A stretch of 64,000 bases of DNA, from contig JANCMB010000001.1 in the NCBI GenBank assembly GCA_031317595.1, positions 186,001 through 250,000 of the forward strand, given 5' to 3'. The DNA is from Glutamicibacter sp. PS (lineage in GTDB: Bacteria > Actinomycetota > Actinomycetes > Actinomycetales > Micrococcaceae). Every line of letters begins with the position of its first letter. Within the stretch, counting starts at the first letter, position 1. The notes under the pieces are model-generated. The model worked only from the letters and a program-made list of their open reading frames with translations. It was not told the origin of the DNA and searched no databases. Shown piece after piece: positions 35,014-44,312 of this stretch. The position numbers were made by a program, and so were the translations under genes.

Positions 35014-35460
35014 GTGGAGATTGAAGTAGTACTAGCAGCACTCGCCGAACCGACCCGTCGTCGGATCATGGAGGCATTAAAGGATCAGCCTCTGGCGGTG
35101 GGCGATCTTGTGACGGAATTGGGAATCTCCCAGCCGACCGTGTCTAAGCATCTGAAGGTCCTGCGCGAAGCAGAGCTGGTACAGATGACTGCGCAAGGTC
35201 AGCGTCGTATCTACAGCATTCAGCCGGAACCTTTGCGCTCGCTCTTGTTGTGGGGCGAACAGTTCTTTCCGCCAAGCGAACCAGCCGAGCCGACGACGGT
35301 GGCAGCGCTTGCTGCCACTGCGGATTACGAGCCCGATTCCAGCGCCCTACCCGCTGCGGCACACCAGTTGGGGCGTAGCGTGGGCCGTGGACTGGAGCAG
35401 GTTACTGGCCGAGCCCAAGAAATCCTCGAACGCTTCCCGCGCTTTGGCCGTCGCCGCTAG
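35014..35460 (+). CDS. ArsR family transcriptional regulator
   Basis: The 148-residue protein starts with a winged-helix domain: LAEPTRRRIMEAL, then LAVGDLVTELGISQPTVSKHLKVLREAELV and a beta-wing with GQRRIYSI. No metal-binding ELCVCDL-type motif is seen, so the ligand is unknown. The C-terminal 60 residues are an extension with an amphipathic helix. GTG start; no Shine-Dalgarno, but TAGTCT at 35002-35007 lies 6 nt upstream, as expected for a leaderless transcript. Confidence 0.88.
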   Translation: MEIEVVLAALAEPTRRRIMEALKDQPLAVGDLVTELGISQPTVSKHLKVLREAELVQMTAQGQRRIYSIQPEPLRSLLLWGEQFFPPSEPAEPTTVAALAATADYEPDSSALPAAAHQLGRSVGRGLEQVTGRAQEILERFPRFGRRR

Positions 35461-35504
35461 ACCTACAAGCAGTGCATAAACACTCGTCCTAACGAATGGA
35501 GTGA

Positions 35505-37001
<1,497 letters not shown>

Positions 37002-37013
37002 CCCACCACGCCG

Positions 37014-37065
37014 AATGGCCCGTGACCTACTCGCGCCACGCCGCGACACGTCACGGGCCATTTTG
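37014..37065 (+). terminator. Terminator after gdhA
   Basis: Arms 37014-37026 and 37050-37062 are perfect 13-nt complements with a 23-nt loop and are followed by TTT. The hairpin lies 12 bp after the gdhA stop. Confidence 0.75.
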
Positions 37066-37227
37066 ATGTTCATCACTCGTGTGTTTGGTCGTGTAAAGTT
37101 ACCGAAGAACGATTAGACTGTGTACGAGCACGCGTGAATATGATGCCGATGTTGATCCACAGTCGTTTGAGTTCACGTAGGCTGGCACATCGACGAATCA
37201 GAGATCAGCGTCAGGAGAATGTTCCCT

Positions 37228-37452
37228 ATGACGGGTAAACAGAATTTTGCAGGAGCACGATTCATGACCGTGGCGGAAGTCGCGGATATGATGCGTGTTT
37301 CCAAAATGACCGTTTACCGTCTGATTCACGCCGGCGACCTGCCCGCAGTGCAGTTCGGCCGCTCCTACCGCGTTCCCGAAAACGCCGTTGAATCCTACCT
37401 CGCTGCCGCGGCCATTGACCCGCAGCAAGGCACCGGTTCACTCGGACGATAG
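37228..37452 (+). CDS. BldC-like helix-turn-helix DNA-binding protein
   Basis: The 74-residue protein is almost entirely a MerR/excisionase-type HTH: FMTVAEVADMMRVSKMTVYRLIHAGDLPAVQFGRSYRVPENAVESYL. BldC-like proteins bind DNA as head-to-tail multimers and control development in Streptomyces; a homologue (Rv0500A) sits near proC in mycobacteria. ATG 37228 has AGGAG at 10-nt spacing; the ATG at 37219 is only one base from it. It lies directly upstream of the bS22 gene, as in mycobacteria. Confidence 0.9.
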   Translation: MTGKQNFAGARFMTVAEVADMMRVSKMTVYRLIHAGDLPAVQFGRSYRVPENAVESYLAAAAIDPQQGTGSLGR

Positions 37453-37592
37453 CCTCGCGGTGGTCAGAGCATGGCCGTACAGCGGGTAATCTATTAAGGA
37501 ACGTTTAACGTCCGGTCAATCCCTGAAGACATCGCGGTTGCGGTTCTTGCCGTTAGGGGTTGGCGCATTAATTAGTTTGTGAGGAATCCACT

Positions 37593-37691
37593 ATGGGCTC
37601 AGTTATTAAGAAGCGCCGCAAGCGCATGTCGAAGAAGAAGCACCGCAAGCTGCTTCGCAAGACCCGCCACCAGCGTCGCAACAAGAAGTAA
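37593..37691 (+). CDS. Small ribosomal protein bS22 (AURKAIP1/COX24 domain)
   Basis: A 32-residue, very basic protein beginning [19 protein letters not shown], followed by [13 protein letters not shown]. It matches the AURKAIP1/COX24-domain protein identified as ribosomal protein bS22 in mycobacterial 30S structures. GTGAGGA lies 7 nt upstream of the ATG. An 8-bp hairpin (37690-37709) overlaps the stop codon and a second hairpin follows. Confidence 0.93.
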   Translation: MGSVIKKRRKRMSKKKHRKLLRKTRHQRRNKK

Positions 37692-37726
37692 ATTCGCACT
37701 TCGCGAATTTGCCGTTGTGGCAATGT

Positions 37727-37761
37727 ACGCCGCCGCGAGAGGATTTCCTCCGTGGCGGCGT
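37727..37761. terminator. Terminator between bS22 and HAD phosphatase genes
   Basis: An outer 8-bp perfect G/C stem (37727-37734 with 37754-37761) continues into a partly paired inner stem with an AGGA/TCCT tip. It lies between convergent genes, so it can act for both. Confidence 0.6.
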
Positions 37762-37766
37762 GGTGT

Positions 37767-38594
37767 TTAAAGCTCCTCGTGGTGATTCCCACGTCGGGTG
37801 ACCGAGCGCTTCGCGGCCCAGATTGCACCCAGAACCCCGGCAATGCGAAGCCCGACCCGGGCGGCGCGCTGACCGGTCCGAAAATCGTAGACCTGCCAGC
37901 CACAACGTTTGGCGTAGCCACGTAGCCGCCCGTCGGGATTAATCGCGACCGGATGGCCGACCGCTTCCAAGAGTGGAATGTCGTTATACGAATCCGAATA
38001 GGCCCACGAGCTCGACAAGCTAATCGATCGTTCGCGAGCCAAGCGACGCGCAGCCTCCGCCTTCTGCACCGCATGCAGAATCGGCCCCTCAAGGGCGCCG
38101 GTGTACTGTCCGTCCTGCTGGGCTACCTGTGTACCCAAAGCCCCGGTGAGCCCTAGCCGACGGGCGATAACGGAAGCGACTTCATTGGGGGTGGCCGTCA
38201 CCAGCCAGACTTCGCGCCCCACGGCCATATGCTGTTGGGCAATTGAGACGGTCCCGGCCCAGAGTTTGGTGGCGATGAATTCGTCGTAGATTTCCTCACC
38301 GATGGCCTCCATATCAGCCACCGAGATGCGACGTACCATGGTCAGTGCGCGGTCACGAATCTTATCGATGTCGCCCAGGTGCTCGCCGCGAGCGGCAAAC
38401 ATCGTTTGCTTCAAGGCAAAGAAGAGGATCTCGCGCCAACGGAAGAAACGGCGTTGATGCATCTTCTTGGCTAGTGCGTAGAGGGAGGCTCCGCGCACCA
38501 AGGTGTTGTCGACGTCGAAAAAGGCCGCGACGCGTTCTTGCGTCGCGGCACCGTCGTCCTCGGAAAACTGCTCGTGGGGCTCCATTTGTATCAT
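37767..38594 (-). CDS. HAD-IB family phosphatase (SerB-like)
   Basis: The 275-residue HAD hydrolase has motif I AAFFDVDNTLVRGAS, motif II in VWLVTATP, and motif III/IV in WAYSDSYNDIPLLEAVG. The HAD-IB/PSPase layout is the same as M. tuberculosis SerB1 (Rv0505c), although the phosphoserine activity of this subgroup is unproven. The C-terminal ~40 residues hold a hydrophobic helix and a basic tail, so it may be membrane-associated. ATG 38594 or ATG 38585 may be the start. Confidence 0.88.
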   Translation of the reverse strand: MIQMEPHEQFSEDDGAATQERVAAFFDVDNTLVRGASLYALAKKMHQRRFFRWREILFFALKQTMFAARGEHLGDIDKIRDRALTMVRRISVADMEAIGEEIYDEFIATKLWAGTVSIAQQHMAVGREVWLVTATPNEVASVIARRLGLTGALGTQVAQQDGQYTGALEGPILHAVQKAEAARRLARERSISLSSSWAYSDSYNDIPLLEAVGHPVAINPDGRLRGYAKRCGWQVYDFRTGQRAARVGLRIAGVLGAIWAAKRSVTRRGNHHEEL

Positions 38595-38645
38595 CTTATT
38601 TCATTGTCGGTGTGCCTCGGGTATGAGACATGAGAACATTAGACG

Positions 38646-38891
38646 GTGACTTCTTCCCCGGAAATTCAACTGTTGGTGCGCTCCGGTTGCCACCTGTGCG
38701 CAGCGGCGCGTCAGACGGTGCACGAGGTGACGCAAGAACTTTCTTTGGAGTTCAGCGAGCTCGACATCGATGAGCATCCCGCATTGCTGGAACGTCACCA
38801 TGAAGAGGTGCCGGTATTGCTCATCGACGGAGCGGTGCGCGACTTTTGGACGATCGATCCCGTTCGGTTACGCCGTCTGCTCACCAGCTAG
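38646..38891 (+). CDS. Glutaredoxin family protein
   Basis: The 81-residue thioredoxin-fold protein has an SGCHLCAAA active site (CxxC) and the cis-Pro segment EEVPVLLIDGA. It is the short glutaredoxin-like type found just upstream of rex or hemA in actinobacteria (Rv0508 position). GTG start. Redox partner unknown. Confidence 0.88.
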   Translation: MTSSPEIQLLVRSGCHLCAAARQTVHEVTQELSLEFSELDIDEHPALLERHHEEVPVLLIDGAVRDFWTIDPVRLRRLLTS

Positions 38892-38930
38892 CCCTCGGCC
38901 GCTGCAGGCCTTCAGTTTTAGACCCGAAAG

Positions 38931-39593
38931 GTGTATGTGCCCGCCAACGATGCCCGCGCCCTACCCGAGGCGACTCTAAACCGCTTGACCCGTTATCTGC
39001 GCGCCCTGCGGGCCTTGCACGTGCGGGGGATTGAACGCACCAGTTCGGGGGTACTGGCCACCGAGGCCGGCGTAAACCCCGCGATCCTGCGTAAAGACCT
39101 TTCACTCTTAGGTTCGTACGGCACACGGGGTGTGGGGTACGTAGTCAAGGAGCTGGCCGACCACATTGAGCGGACCATGGGTTTGGATCACCCATGGAAT
39201 GTCGCCATCATCGGTGCCGGCAACCTTGGTCGAGCCTTGAGCGGTTACGGCGGCTTCTCGAACCGCGGTTTCAATGTCAAAGCACTACTGGATAGTTCCG
39301 CCGATCTGATCGGGACCCCTGTCGGTAAACTCCGCGTCCAACCGGTCGGTTCCTTATCTCGAGTCGTCGAAGACCTAGAGATCAATATGGCCGTGCTGGC
39401 CATCCCCTCCAGAGAAGCTCAGCAGCTGGTGGACGAGCTCGTGGAGGCCGGCGTGCGGAACATCCTGAGTTTCGCGCAAGGGGCGTTGACGGTTCCCGAC
39501 ACGGTGAGTTTGCGGCGCGTCGATCTATCCACGGAGCTTCAGATCCTTGCCTACCACGCGGTACAACGTAGCGAAGAGGGCACGGAGAGGTGA
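38931..39593 (+). CDS. rex: Redox-sensing transcriptional repressor Rex
   Basis: Rex represses respiratory and fermentation genes and leaves DNA when NADH is high. The 220-residue protein has an N-terminal winged helix (LPEATLNRLTRYLRALRAL, then VNPAILRKDLSLLGSYGTRGVGY) and a Rossmann NAD(H) domain, VAIIGAGNLGRALSGYGGF. GTG start at 38931; the next GTG is 38937. It follows the glutaredoxin gene by 39 bp and ends at a strong terminator. Confidence 0.95.
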   Translation: MYVPANDARALPEATLNRLTRYLRALRALHVRGIERTSSGVLATEAGVNPAILRKDLSLLGSYGTRGVGYVVKELADHIERTMGLDHPWNVAIIGAGNLGRALSGYGGFSNRGFNVKALLDSSADLIGTPVGKLRVQPVGSLSRVVEDLEINMAVLAIPSREAQQLVDELVEAGVRNILSFAQGALTVPDTVSLRRVDLSTELQILAYHAVQRSEEGTER

Positions 39594-39624
39594 ACCTTCG
39601 CCTTGCTCAGGCAGATTAATAGAT

Positions 39625-39661
39625 TTCGGCCCCGAAACCCATGCTGGGTTTCGGGGCCGAA
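39625..39661. terminator. Bidirectional terminator after rex
   Basis: A 16-bp perfect stem (39625-39640 with 39646-39661) with a 5-nt loop sits between rex and the convergent membrane protein gene. Confidence 0.85.
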
Positions 39662-39682
39662 GTCTATGCCGAAGTGTTGGTT

Positions 39683-40456
39683 TTAACGGAAGCCAGCCCT
39701 ACGTGCCATCCGGCGCTGGCGAATGTAGTCGCTCGAGGGGCGCAACCAGGCGCACACCACGCCGGCTATGCCGGAGAGGATCGAGGCGACGAACACCAGG
39801 TTCAGGATGGTGCTATCGGCGGCCGAGGCGTAGAGGGCCACGACCGGGACGTAGATGAAGCCAAGCAGCGAGATGACGCCGAAGATCGTGGCGATAATGC
39901 GGAAAGCGTTAATGCCACGCCACACCAAGAAGCCCACCAAAAGGTAGAGCAGCACCGAGATGATGGCGCCGGCCATAACTGAACCGGCGAGGGTGCTGTT
40001 CACCAGGGAAATGAACTGTTCCGGACTTTCCAAGAGCTGTCGCATCTCCTCGGTTTCCGGCGAGGAGCCGCTGGCTTCGAGTTGCATGCGCATCTGCTCT
40101 TCGAACATGCCCCACTCGGAACGGATCATATTGGTGATTAGTTCGCTTTGGACCAGTAAGAAGTTAGAGACCGCGCTGAGCACACCGGCGGCGGCAATGA
40201 AAATAAAGGCCAGATTCAAGGTCATCGGGCGCTGCGTTGGCGGCTGGACCGGTGCATAACCACCCTGCGATCCGTCCGAGGCCGAGTAGGCCATCGGCGC
40301 GCCATAGGCATTGGTATCACCTTGCGCGCCGGGCCGACCGTAGGGGTTCTCGCCATAAGGGTTCTGACCATAGGGCGCCCCCGGCGTAGAGCCCGGGTTA
40401 TAGGGCTGGCCTGGCTGGTTGGGGTCATGCTGCTGATATGGGTCGTTAGTACTCAT
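39683..40456 (-). CDS. Membrane protein with Pro/Gly/Gln/Tyr-rich N-terminus
   Basis: The first ~75 residues are a disordered PxxPYG-type repeat region (for example YGQNPYGENPYGRPG). Four predicted transmembrane segments follow, starting LNLAFIFIAAAGVLSAV and ending VFASILSGIAGVVCAWL, with a Met/Glu-rich soluble loop between the first and second. The layout is common in Arthrobacter-type genomes but the function is unknown. The codons do not suggest recent transfer. Confidence 0.8.
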   Translation of the reverse strand: MSTNDPYQQHDPNQPGQPYNPGSTPGAPYGQNPYGENPYGRPGAQGDTNAYGAPMAYSASDGSQGGYAPVQPPTQRPMTLNLAFIFIAAAGVLSAVSNFLLVQSELITNMIRSEWGMFEEQMRMQLEASGSSPETEEMRQLLESPEQFISLVNSTLAGSVMAGAIISVLLYLLVGFLVWRGINAFRIIATIFGVISLLGFIYVPVVALYASAADSTILNLVFVASILSGIAGVVCAWLRPSSDYIRQRRMARRAGFR

Positions 40457-40516
40457 GCGAATCTCCTGCGGTAGTTGGTGCTATCTCCAGCCTAATTGCC
40501 ACGTCGCGGAACGTAG

Positions 40517-40538
40517 ACCATCCCAAAGGATGGTTTTT
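40517..40538 (+). terminator. Terminator-like hairpin upstream of the cytochrome c operon
   Basis: A 7-bp stem ACCATCC/GGATGGT with a 4-nt loop is followed by a T-run (40534-40538). It points along the plus strand, but no plus-strand gene ends here, so it may be an attenuator or the end of an unannotated short transcript. Confidence 0.4.
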
Positions 40539-40627
40539 ACTTATGGGAATTCCATGCAGGAGCTGTGAATACTTGATCACGGACACATTTGTCATCACCG
40601 GGCGTTAATGTTTGAGACACTGGAAGC

Positions 40628-41290
40628 ATGCCACGATCGACCGTTCATTTGTTGCGCCATGGGGAAGTTTTTAACCCGGACAAAGTGCTCTACGGGCGGA
40701 TTCCCGGTTATGGCTTGTCACCTCTGGGTTTTGAAATGGCCGATCGAGCCGGAGAGTATTTCGAAGCTAAGGCGGCGCAGGGAGCGAAGATCGTGCGACT
40801 GGTCGCATCGCCGCTCATCCGTGCTCAACAGACCGCACAACCCACGGCGCAAGCGCTCGATCTTCCGCTGCTGACCGACGACCGCGTGATCGAAGCTGGC
40901 AACAAATTCGAAGGACTCTCGCGCGTGTCCAAACGACTGCGCAACCCTCGACTCTGGCCATTGTTACGTAACCCTTTGCAGCCTTCCTGGGGCGAACCCT
41001 ATGCGCAACAGGTTGCGCGCATGCGTGAAGCCATGGACGAACATCGACGGCTCGCGCTCGAAGTCGGCGGAGACGGGGCAGAAACCATCATTGTCAGTCA
41101 CCAGCTCCCCATCTGGGTGACTCGGCGCAGTGCCGAAGGCCAACGACTATGGCATGACCCGCGTAAGCGTGAATGCACGCTAACCTCGGTGACCAGCTTT
41201 GAATTCGATGGTGACCAACTAGTTTCTGTCAGCTACGACGAACCAAGCCGCGACCTGCTGGCCGGCGCGGCGAATATTCCGGGAGCCTAG
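40628..41290 (+). CDS. Histidine phosphatase family protein
   Basis: The 220-residue phosphoglycerate-mutase-like protein has the RHG motif HLLRHGEVFNPDKV, the second Arg in RLVASPLIRAQQTA, and a catalytic His in ETIIVSHQLPIW. It occupies the first place of the operon with the thioredoxin-like, ccdA, resB and ccsB genes, the same order as Rv0525-Rv0529. Substrate unknown. Confidence 0.9.
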   Translation: MPRSTVHLLRHGEVFNPDKVLYGRIPGYGLSPLGFEMADRAGEYFEAKAAQGAKIVRLVASPLIRAQQTAQPTAQALDLPLLTDDRVIEAGNKFEGLSRVSKRLRNPRLWPLLRNPLQPSWGEPYAQQVARMREAMDEHRRLALEVGGDGAETIIVSHQLPIWVTRRSAEGQRLWHDPRKRECTLTSVTSFEFDGDQLVSVSYDEPSRDLLAGAANIPGA

Positions 41291-41293
41291 CGC

Positions 41294-41914
41294 ATGAGTG
41301 AAGCGAAGAATTATTCCGTGCCCAGCCGCCGGACCGTGGTGCGATCACTAATACTCGGTGCCCTGATCGCGCCCTTGGCCGCCTGCTCCGTGGAGGAGGA
41401 CCCACTGGCTAAGCAGGCCAAGGATGGCGCCGGAAAGAACTACATTGCCGGCGACGGCGCGGTGGAAGAGTACTCGCTCGACGAGCGCACCGACCCGGTG
41501 GCCCTAACCACCAGCACCTACCAGGGTAGCGAAATTGACTTTGCTGACTGGAGCGGCGCACCGATCGTGCTGAACTTCTGGTACGCCGCCTGCGCCCCGT
41601 GCCGGATCGAGGCCCCGCATCTGCGTGAGCTAGCTGAACACTTCGGTTCTAAGGTGCATTTCCTTGGAGTCAATGTGCGCGATGAAGAGGCCGCCGCTAC
41701 GGCCTTTGAACGCGAATTCAAGGTGCCCTACGAGTCGGTCAACGACATCGACGGCAAGATTCAGCTCGCCATGACCAAATATGTGCCACTGCAGGCGGTT
41801 CCCACCACGCTGGTGCTCGACCGCAAGGGACGGGTGCGTGCCCGAGTCATCGGAGCCATCGAGAAGAGCACCTTGAAGTCGTTGATCGACTCGGCTCTGA
41901 CCGAGCAACTATGA
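41294..41914 (+). CDS. TlpA/ResA-like thioredoxin lipoprotein
   Basis: The 206-residue protein has an N-terminal signal with the lipobox LAAC, so it is likely anchored outside the membrane. The thioredoxin fold has WYAACAPCRIEAP as its CxxC active site and the cis-Pro in QAVPTTLVL. It likely reduces apocytochrome c heme-binding cysteines and receives electrons from the CcdA coded next door. Its stop overlaps the ccdA start (ATGA). Confidence 0.92.
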   Translation: MSEAKNYSVPSRRTVVRSLILGALIAPLAACSVEEDPLAKQAKDGAGKNYIAGDGAVEEYSLDERTDPVALTTSTYQGSEIDFADWSGAPIVLNFWYAACAPCRIEAPHLRELAEHFGSKVHFLGVNVRDEEAAATAFEREFKVPYESVNDIDGKIQLAMTKYVPLQAVPTTLVLDRKGRVRARVIGAIEKSTLKSLIDSALTEQL

Positions 41915-42681
41915 GCCCCGCCCTGGCCGCCTCCAACCAGTTCGCCGACATCGCGCTGGATGGTTCGCTCCTCATTGCCGCGCCGGTGGCGATACTCGCC
42001 GGGCTCGTCTCTTTCCTTTCGCCGTGCGTGCTCCCGCTGGTTCCCGGCTATCTCGGCTACGTCACCGGTTTGACCGGCGCCGACCTTTCTGAGCATCGCA
42101 AGGGACGCGTGCTGGCCGGGGTGCTGCTGTTCATCGGCGGATTCTCGATCGTTTTCATGTCGGCAGGGGTGCTCTTTAGCCAATTAGCCGCCTGGATGCG
42201 CTTCAACGGCGGCTGGGTGACCCAGGTGCTGGGCCTGGTCGTCATCCTCATGGGCGTTGTCTTCATGGGAGGGATCTCATGGCTGCAGCGTGATGCGAAA
42301 ATTCATCGTCGGCCGCCCGCGGGCTTGTGGGGTGCCCCGGTGCTGGGGCTGACCTTCGGCCTGGGCTGGGCGCCGTGCATTGGGCCAACCCTTTCGGCGG
42401 TGTTGATCATGTCCACCGGAAGCAACGCCAACGCGGGGCGCGGTGCGCTGCTCACCGCCTTCTACTGCATCGGCTTGGGGTTGCCGTTCGTCCTGATCGC
42501 GCTGGGCCTGCAGCGTGGCATGCAGGCACTGGCATTTTTCCGTCGGCACCAAATGCTTGTCATGCGTCTAGGCGGCGGATTGTTGATCCTGCTCGGCCTG
42601 TTAATGGTCTCCGGCCTATGGGGAGGTTGGGTGACCGAATTGCAAAACTGGTTTGCCAATGAAGTGAGGTTGCCCATCTGA
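41911..42681 (+). CDS. ccdA: Cytochrome c biogenesis protein CcdA
   Basis: CcdA passes electrons across the membrane from thioredoxin to the outside thioredoxin-like protein. The 256-residue protein has six predicted transmembrane segments and the two functional cysteines in FLSPCVLPLVPGYLG and GLGWAPCIGPTL. It overlaps the lipoprotein gene by 4 bp and resB by 1 bp. Confidence 0.95.
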   Translation: MSPALAASNQFADIALDGSLLIAAPVAILAGLVSFLSPCVLPLVPGYLGYVTGLTGADLSEHRKGRVLAGVLLFIGGFSIVFMSAGVLFSQLAAWMRFNGGWVTQVLGLVVILMGVVFMGGISWLQRDAKIHRRPPAGLWGAPVLGLTFGLGWAPCIGPTLSAVLIMSTGSNANAGRGALLTAFYCIGLGLPFVLIALGLQRGMQALAFFRRHQMLVMRLGGGLLILLGLLMVSGLWGGWVTELQNWFANEVRLPI

Positions 42682-44312
42682 TGGCGAAGAACAAGCGCAC
42701 CAAGAAACCACTTACCGATGCACCCGCGCTAGGGTTTGTCGGCAGCCTGCGCTGGATCTGGACCCAGTTGACCTCCATGCCCACCGCGCTATTTTTGCTG
42801 CTGCTTCTGGCGGTGGCCGCGGTGCCCGGTTCAATATTCCCGCAGCGCCGCGTCAATCCGGAACTGGTCACACAGTATCTGACCGATAACCCCGTTTCGG
42901 GCCCCTGGCTGGATCGCTTCCAACTTTTTGATGTGTATTCCTCGGCCTGGTTCTCGGCAATCTATCTGCTGCTGTTCATCTCCTTGGTCGGTTGCATCAT
43001 TCCGCGCATTAAAAAGCACGCGATTGCCTTGCGCAGTAAGCCACCACGGACCCCAACCAAACTTGAACGACTTCCGCAGTACACCAGGTTGGAGCTCGAC
43101 CCGGTGCAGGCCACCGCAATCACCGCGGAGCAGCTGGTTTCCGAGGGGCAACGCATCCTGCGCAAGCGCGGGTACCGCGTAGATCGCCGTGATGACGCCG
43201 GGGTACTCTCCGTCTCCGCCGAGCGCGGTTACGTGCGTGAGATCGGCAATATCGTCTTCCACACCTCGCTACTGGGCATCCTGCTCTCGATGGCCATCGG
43301 TGGTGCTTTTGGCTACAGTGGCCAGCGCATCGTGGTCGAGGGGGAGACCTTCGTCAATTCGCTCGTGTCCTACGACTCCTTTAGCCCCGGAACGAACTTC
43401 GACGCCAAGAACCTCGAACCCTATTCGGTGGGCCTGGACAAGTTCGACATCACCTTTGACCGCGAATCTGAAACGCACTTCGGTCAGCCTCTGGACTTCA
43501 CCGCCCACGTCACCACCCGGCGGAGCCCGGACGCCGAAGCACAGCAGGAGGACTTGAAGGTCAATCACCCGCTGCGTATTAACGGTGCAGATGTGTATCT
43601 GGTCGGCAATGGCTACGCACCGGTGGTGACGGTCAAGGACGGCGAGGGCAAGGTCGCGTTCTCCGGTCCGGTCGTATCTACCCCGCAAGACTCTGTCTAC
43701 ACCTCGGTGATGGTGCTGAAGGTGCCCGACGCTAATCCTGAACAGCTTGGTTTCACCGGGTTCCTTTTGCCCACCGCCCTCGTGGATGAAACAGGCTTCG
43801 GCATTTCCGGTGACCCCAACGCCATTAACCCGCAGCTGCATCTGAACTCCTACTACGGAGACCTCGGACTCGACGAGGGTAAGCCGCAGAACGTCTATGT
43901 GCTGGATACCGATAAGCTCACCGAACTGAATTCACGCAGTCAGGACGCCGGCGGCATCATTCTCGAGGCGGGTCAGACCTACGAACTGCCCGATGGCAAG
44001 GGCAGCATCTCCTTCGATGACCTGAAACGCTTTGTGGCACTCGACGTGAACTACGATCCCGGAAAGGCCCCCATTGCGGTGTGTTCCTTCCTGGCCTTGG
44101 CCGGGCTTGCCATTTCTCTCTTCACCCCGCGTCGCCGCGTCTGGCTGCGTCCGATCACCGATGAACAGGGTCTACGCGGCGTAGAATTCGCCTTACTGGC
44201 CCGCGGCGAGGACCCCCGACTGCAACGCGAGGCCGCGGAGTTGTCAAAGATTTTCCATAACACCTGGCCGCTGGCCGAGAAGTCGAAGGACTTAGGAGAA
44301 GTGAATGCTTAG
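42681..44312 (+). CDS. resB: Cytochrome c biogenesis protein ResB
   Basis: ResB (Ccs1) forms the system II heme lyase complex with CcsB/ResC. The 543-residue protein has three N-terminal transmembrane segments, a large outside loop, and a final helix near residue 465 (APIAVCSFLALAGLAISLFTP). The RGYVREIGNIVFHTSLLGILL region is typical. The gene starts at the last base of ccdA and overlaps ccsB by 8 bp. Confidence 0.94.
   Translation: MAKNKRTKKPLTDAPALGFVGSLRWIWTQLTSMPTALFLLLLLAVAAVPGSIFPQRRVNPELVTQYLTDNPVSGPWLDRFQLFDVYSSAWFSAIYLLLFISLVGCIIPRIKKHAIALRSKPPRTPTKLERLPQYTRLELDPVQATAITAEQLVSEGQRILRKRGYRVDRRDDAGVLSVSAERGYVREIGNIVFHTSLLGILLSMAIGGAFGYSGQRIVVEGETFVNSLVSYDSFSPGTNFDAKNLEPYSVGLDKFDITFDRESETHFGQPLDFTAHVTTRRSPDAEAQQEDLKVNHPLRINGADVYLVGNGYAPVVTVKDGEGKVAFSGPVVSTPQDSVYTSVMVLKVPDANPEQLGFTGFLLPTALVDETGFGISGDPNAINPQLHLNSYYGDLGLDEGKPQNVYVLDTDKLTELNSRSQDAGGIILEAGQTYELPDGKGSISFDDLKRFVALDVNYDPGKAPIAVCSFLALAGLAISLFTPRRRVWLRPITDEQGLRGVEFALLARGEDPRLQREAAELSKIFHNTWPLAEKSKDLGEVNA

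Noticed and set aside
40560-40590. TGTGA ... TCAC pair before the histidine phosphatase gene as a Crp site
   Set aside because: The half-sites are 8 bp apart rather than 6, so it does not fit the Crp spacing.
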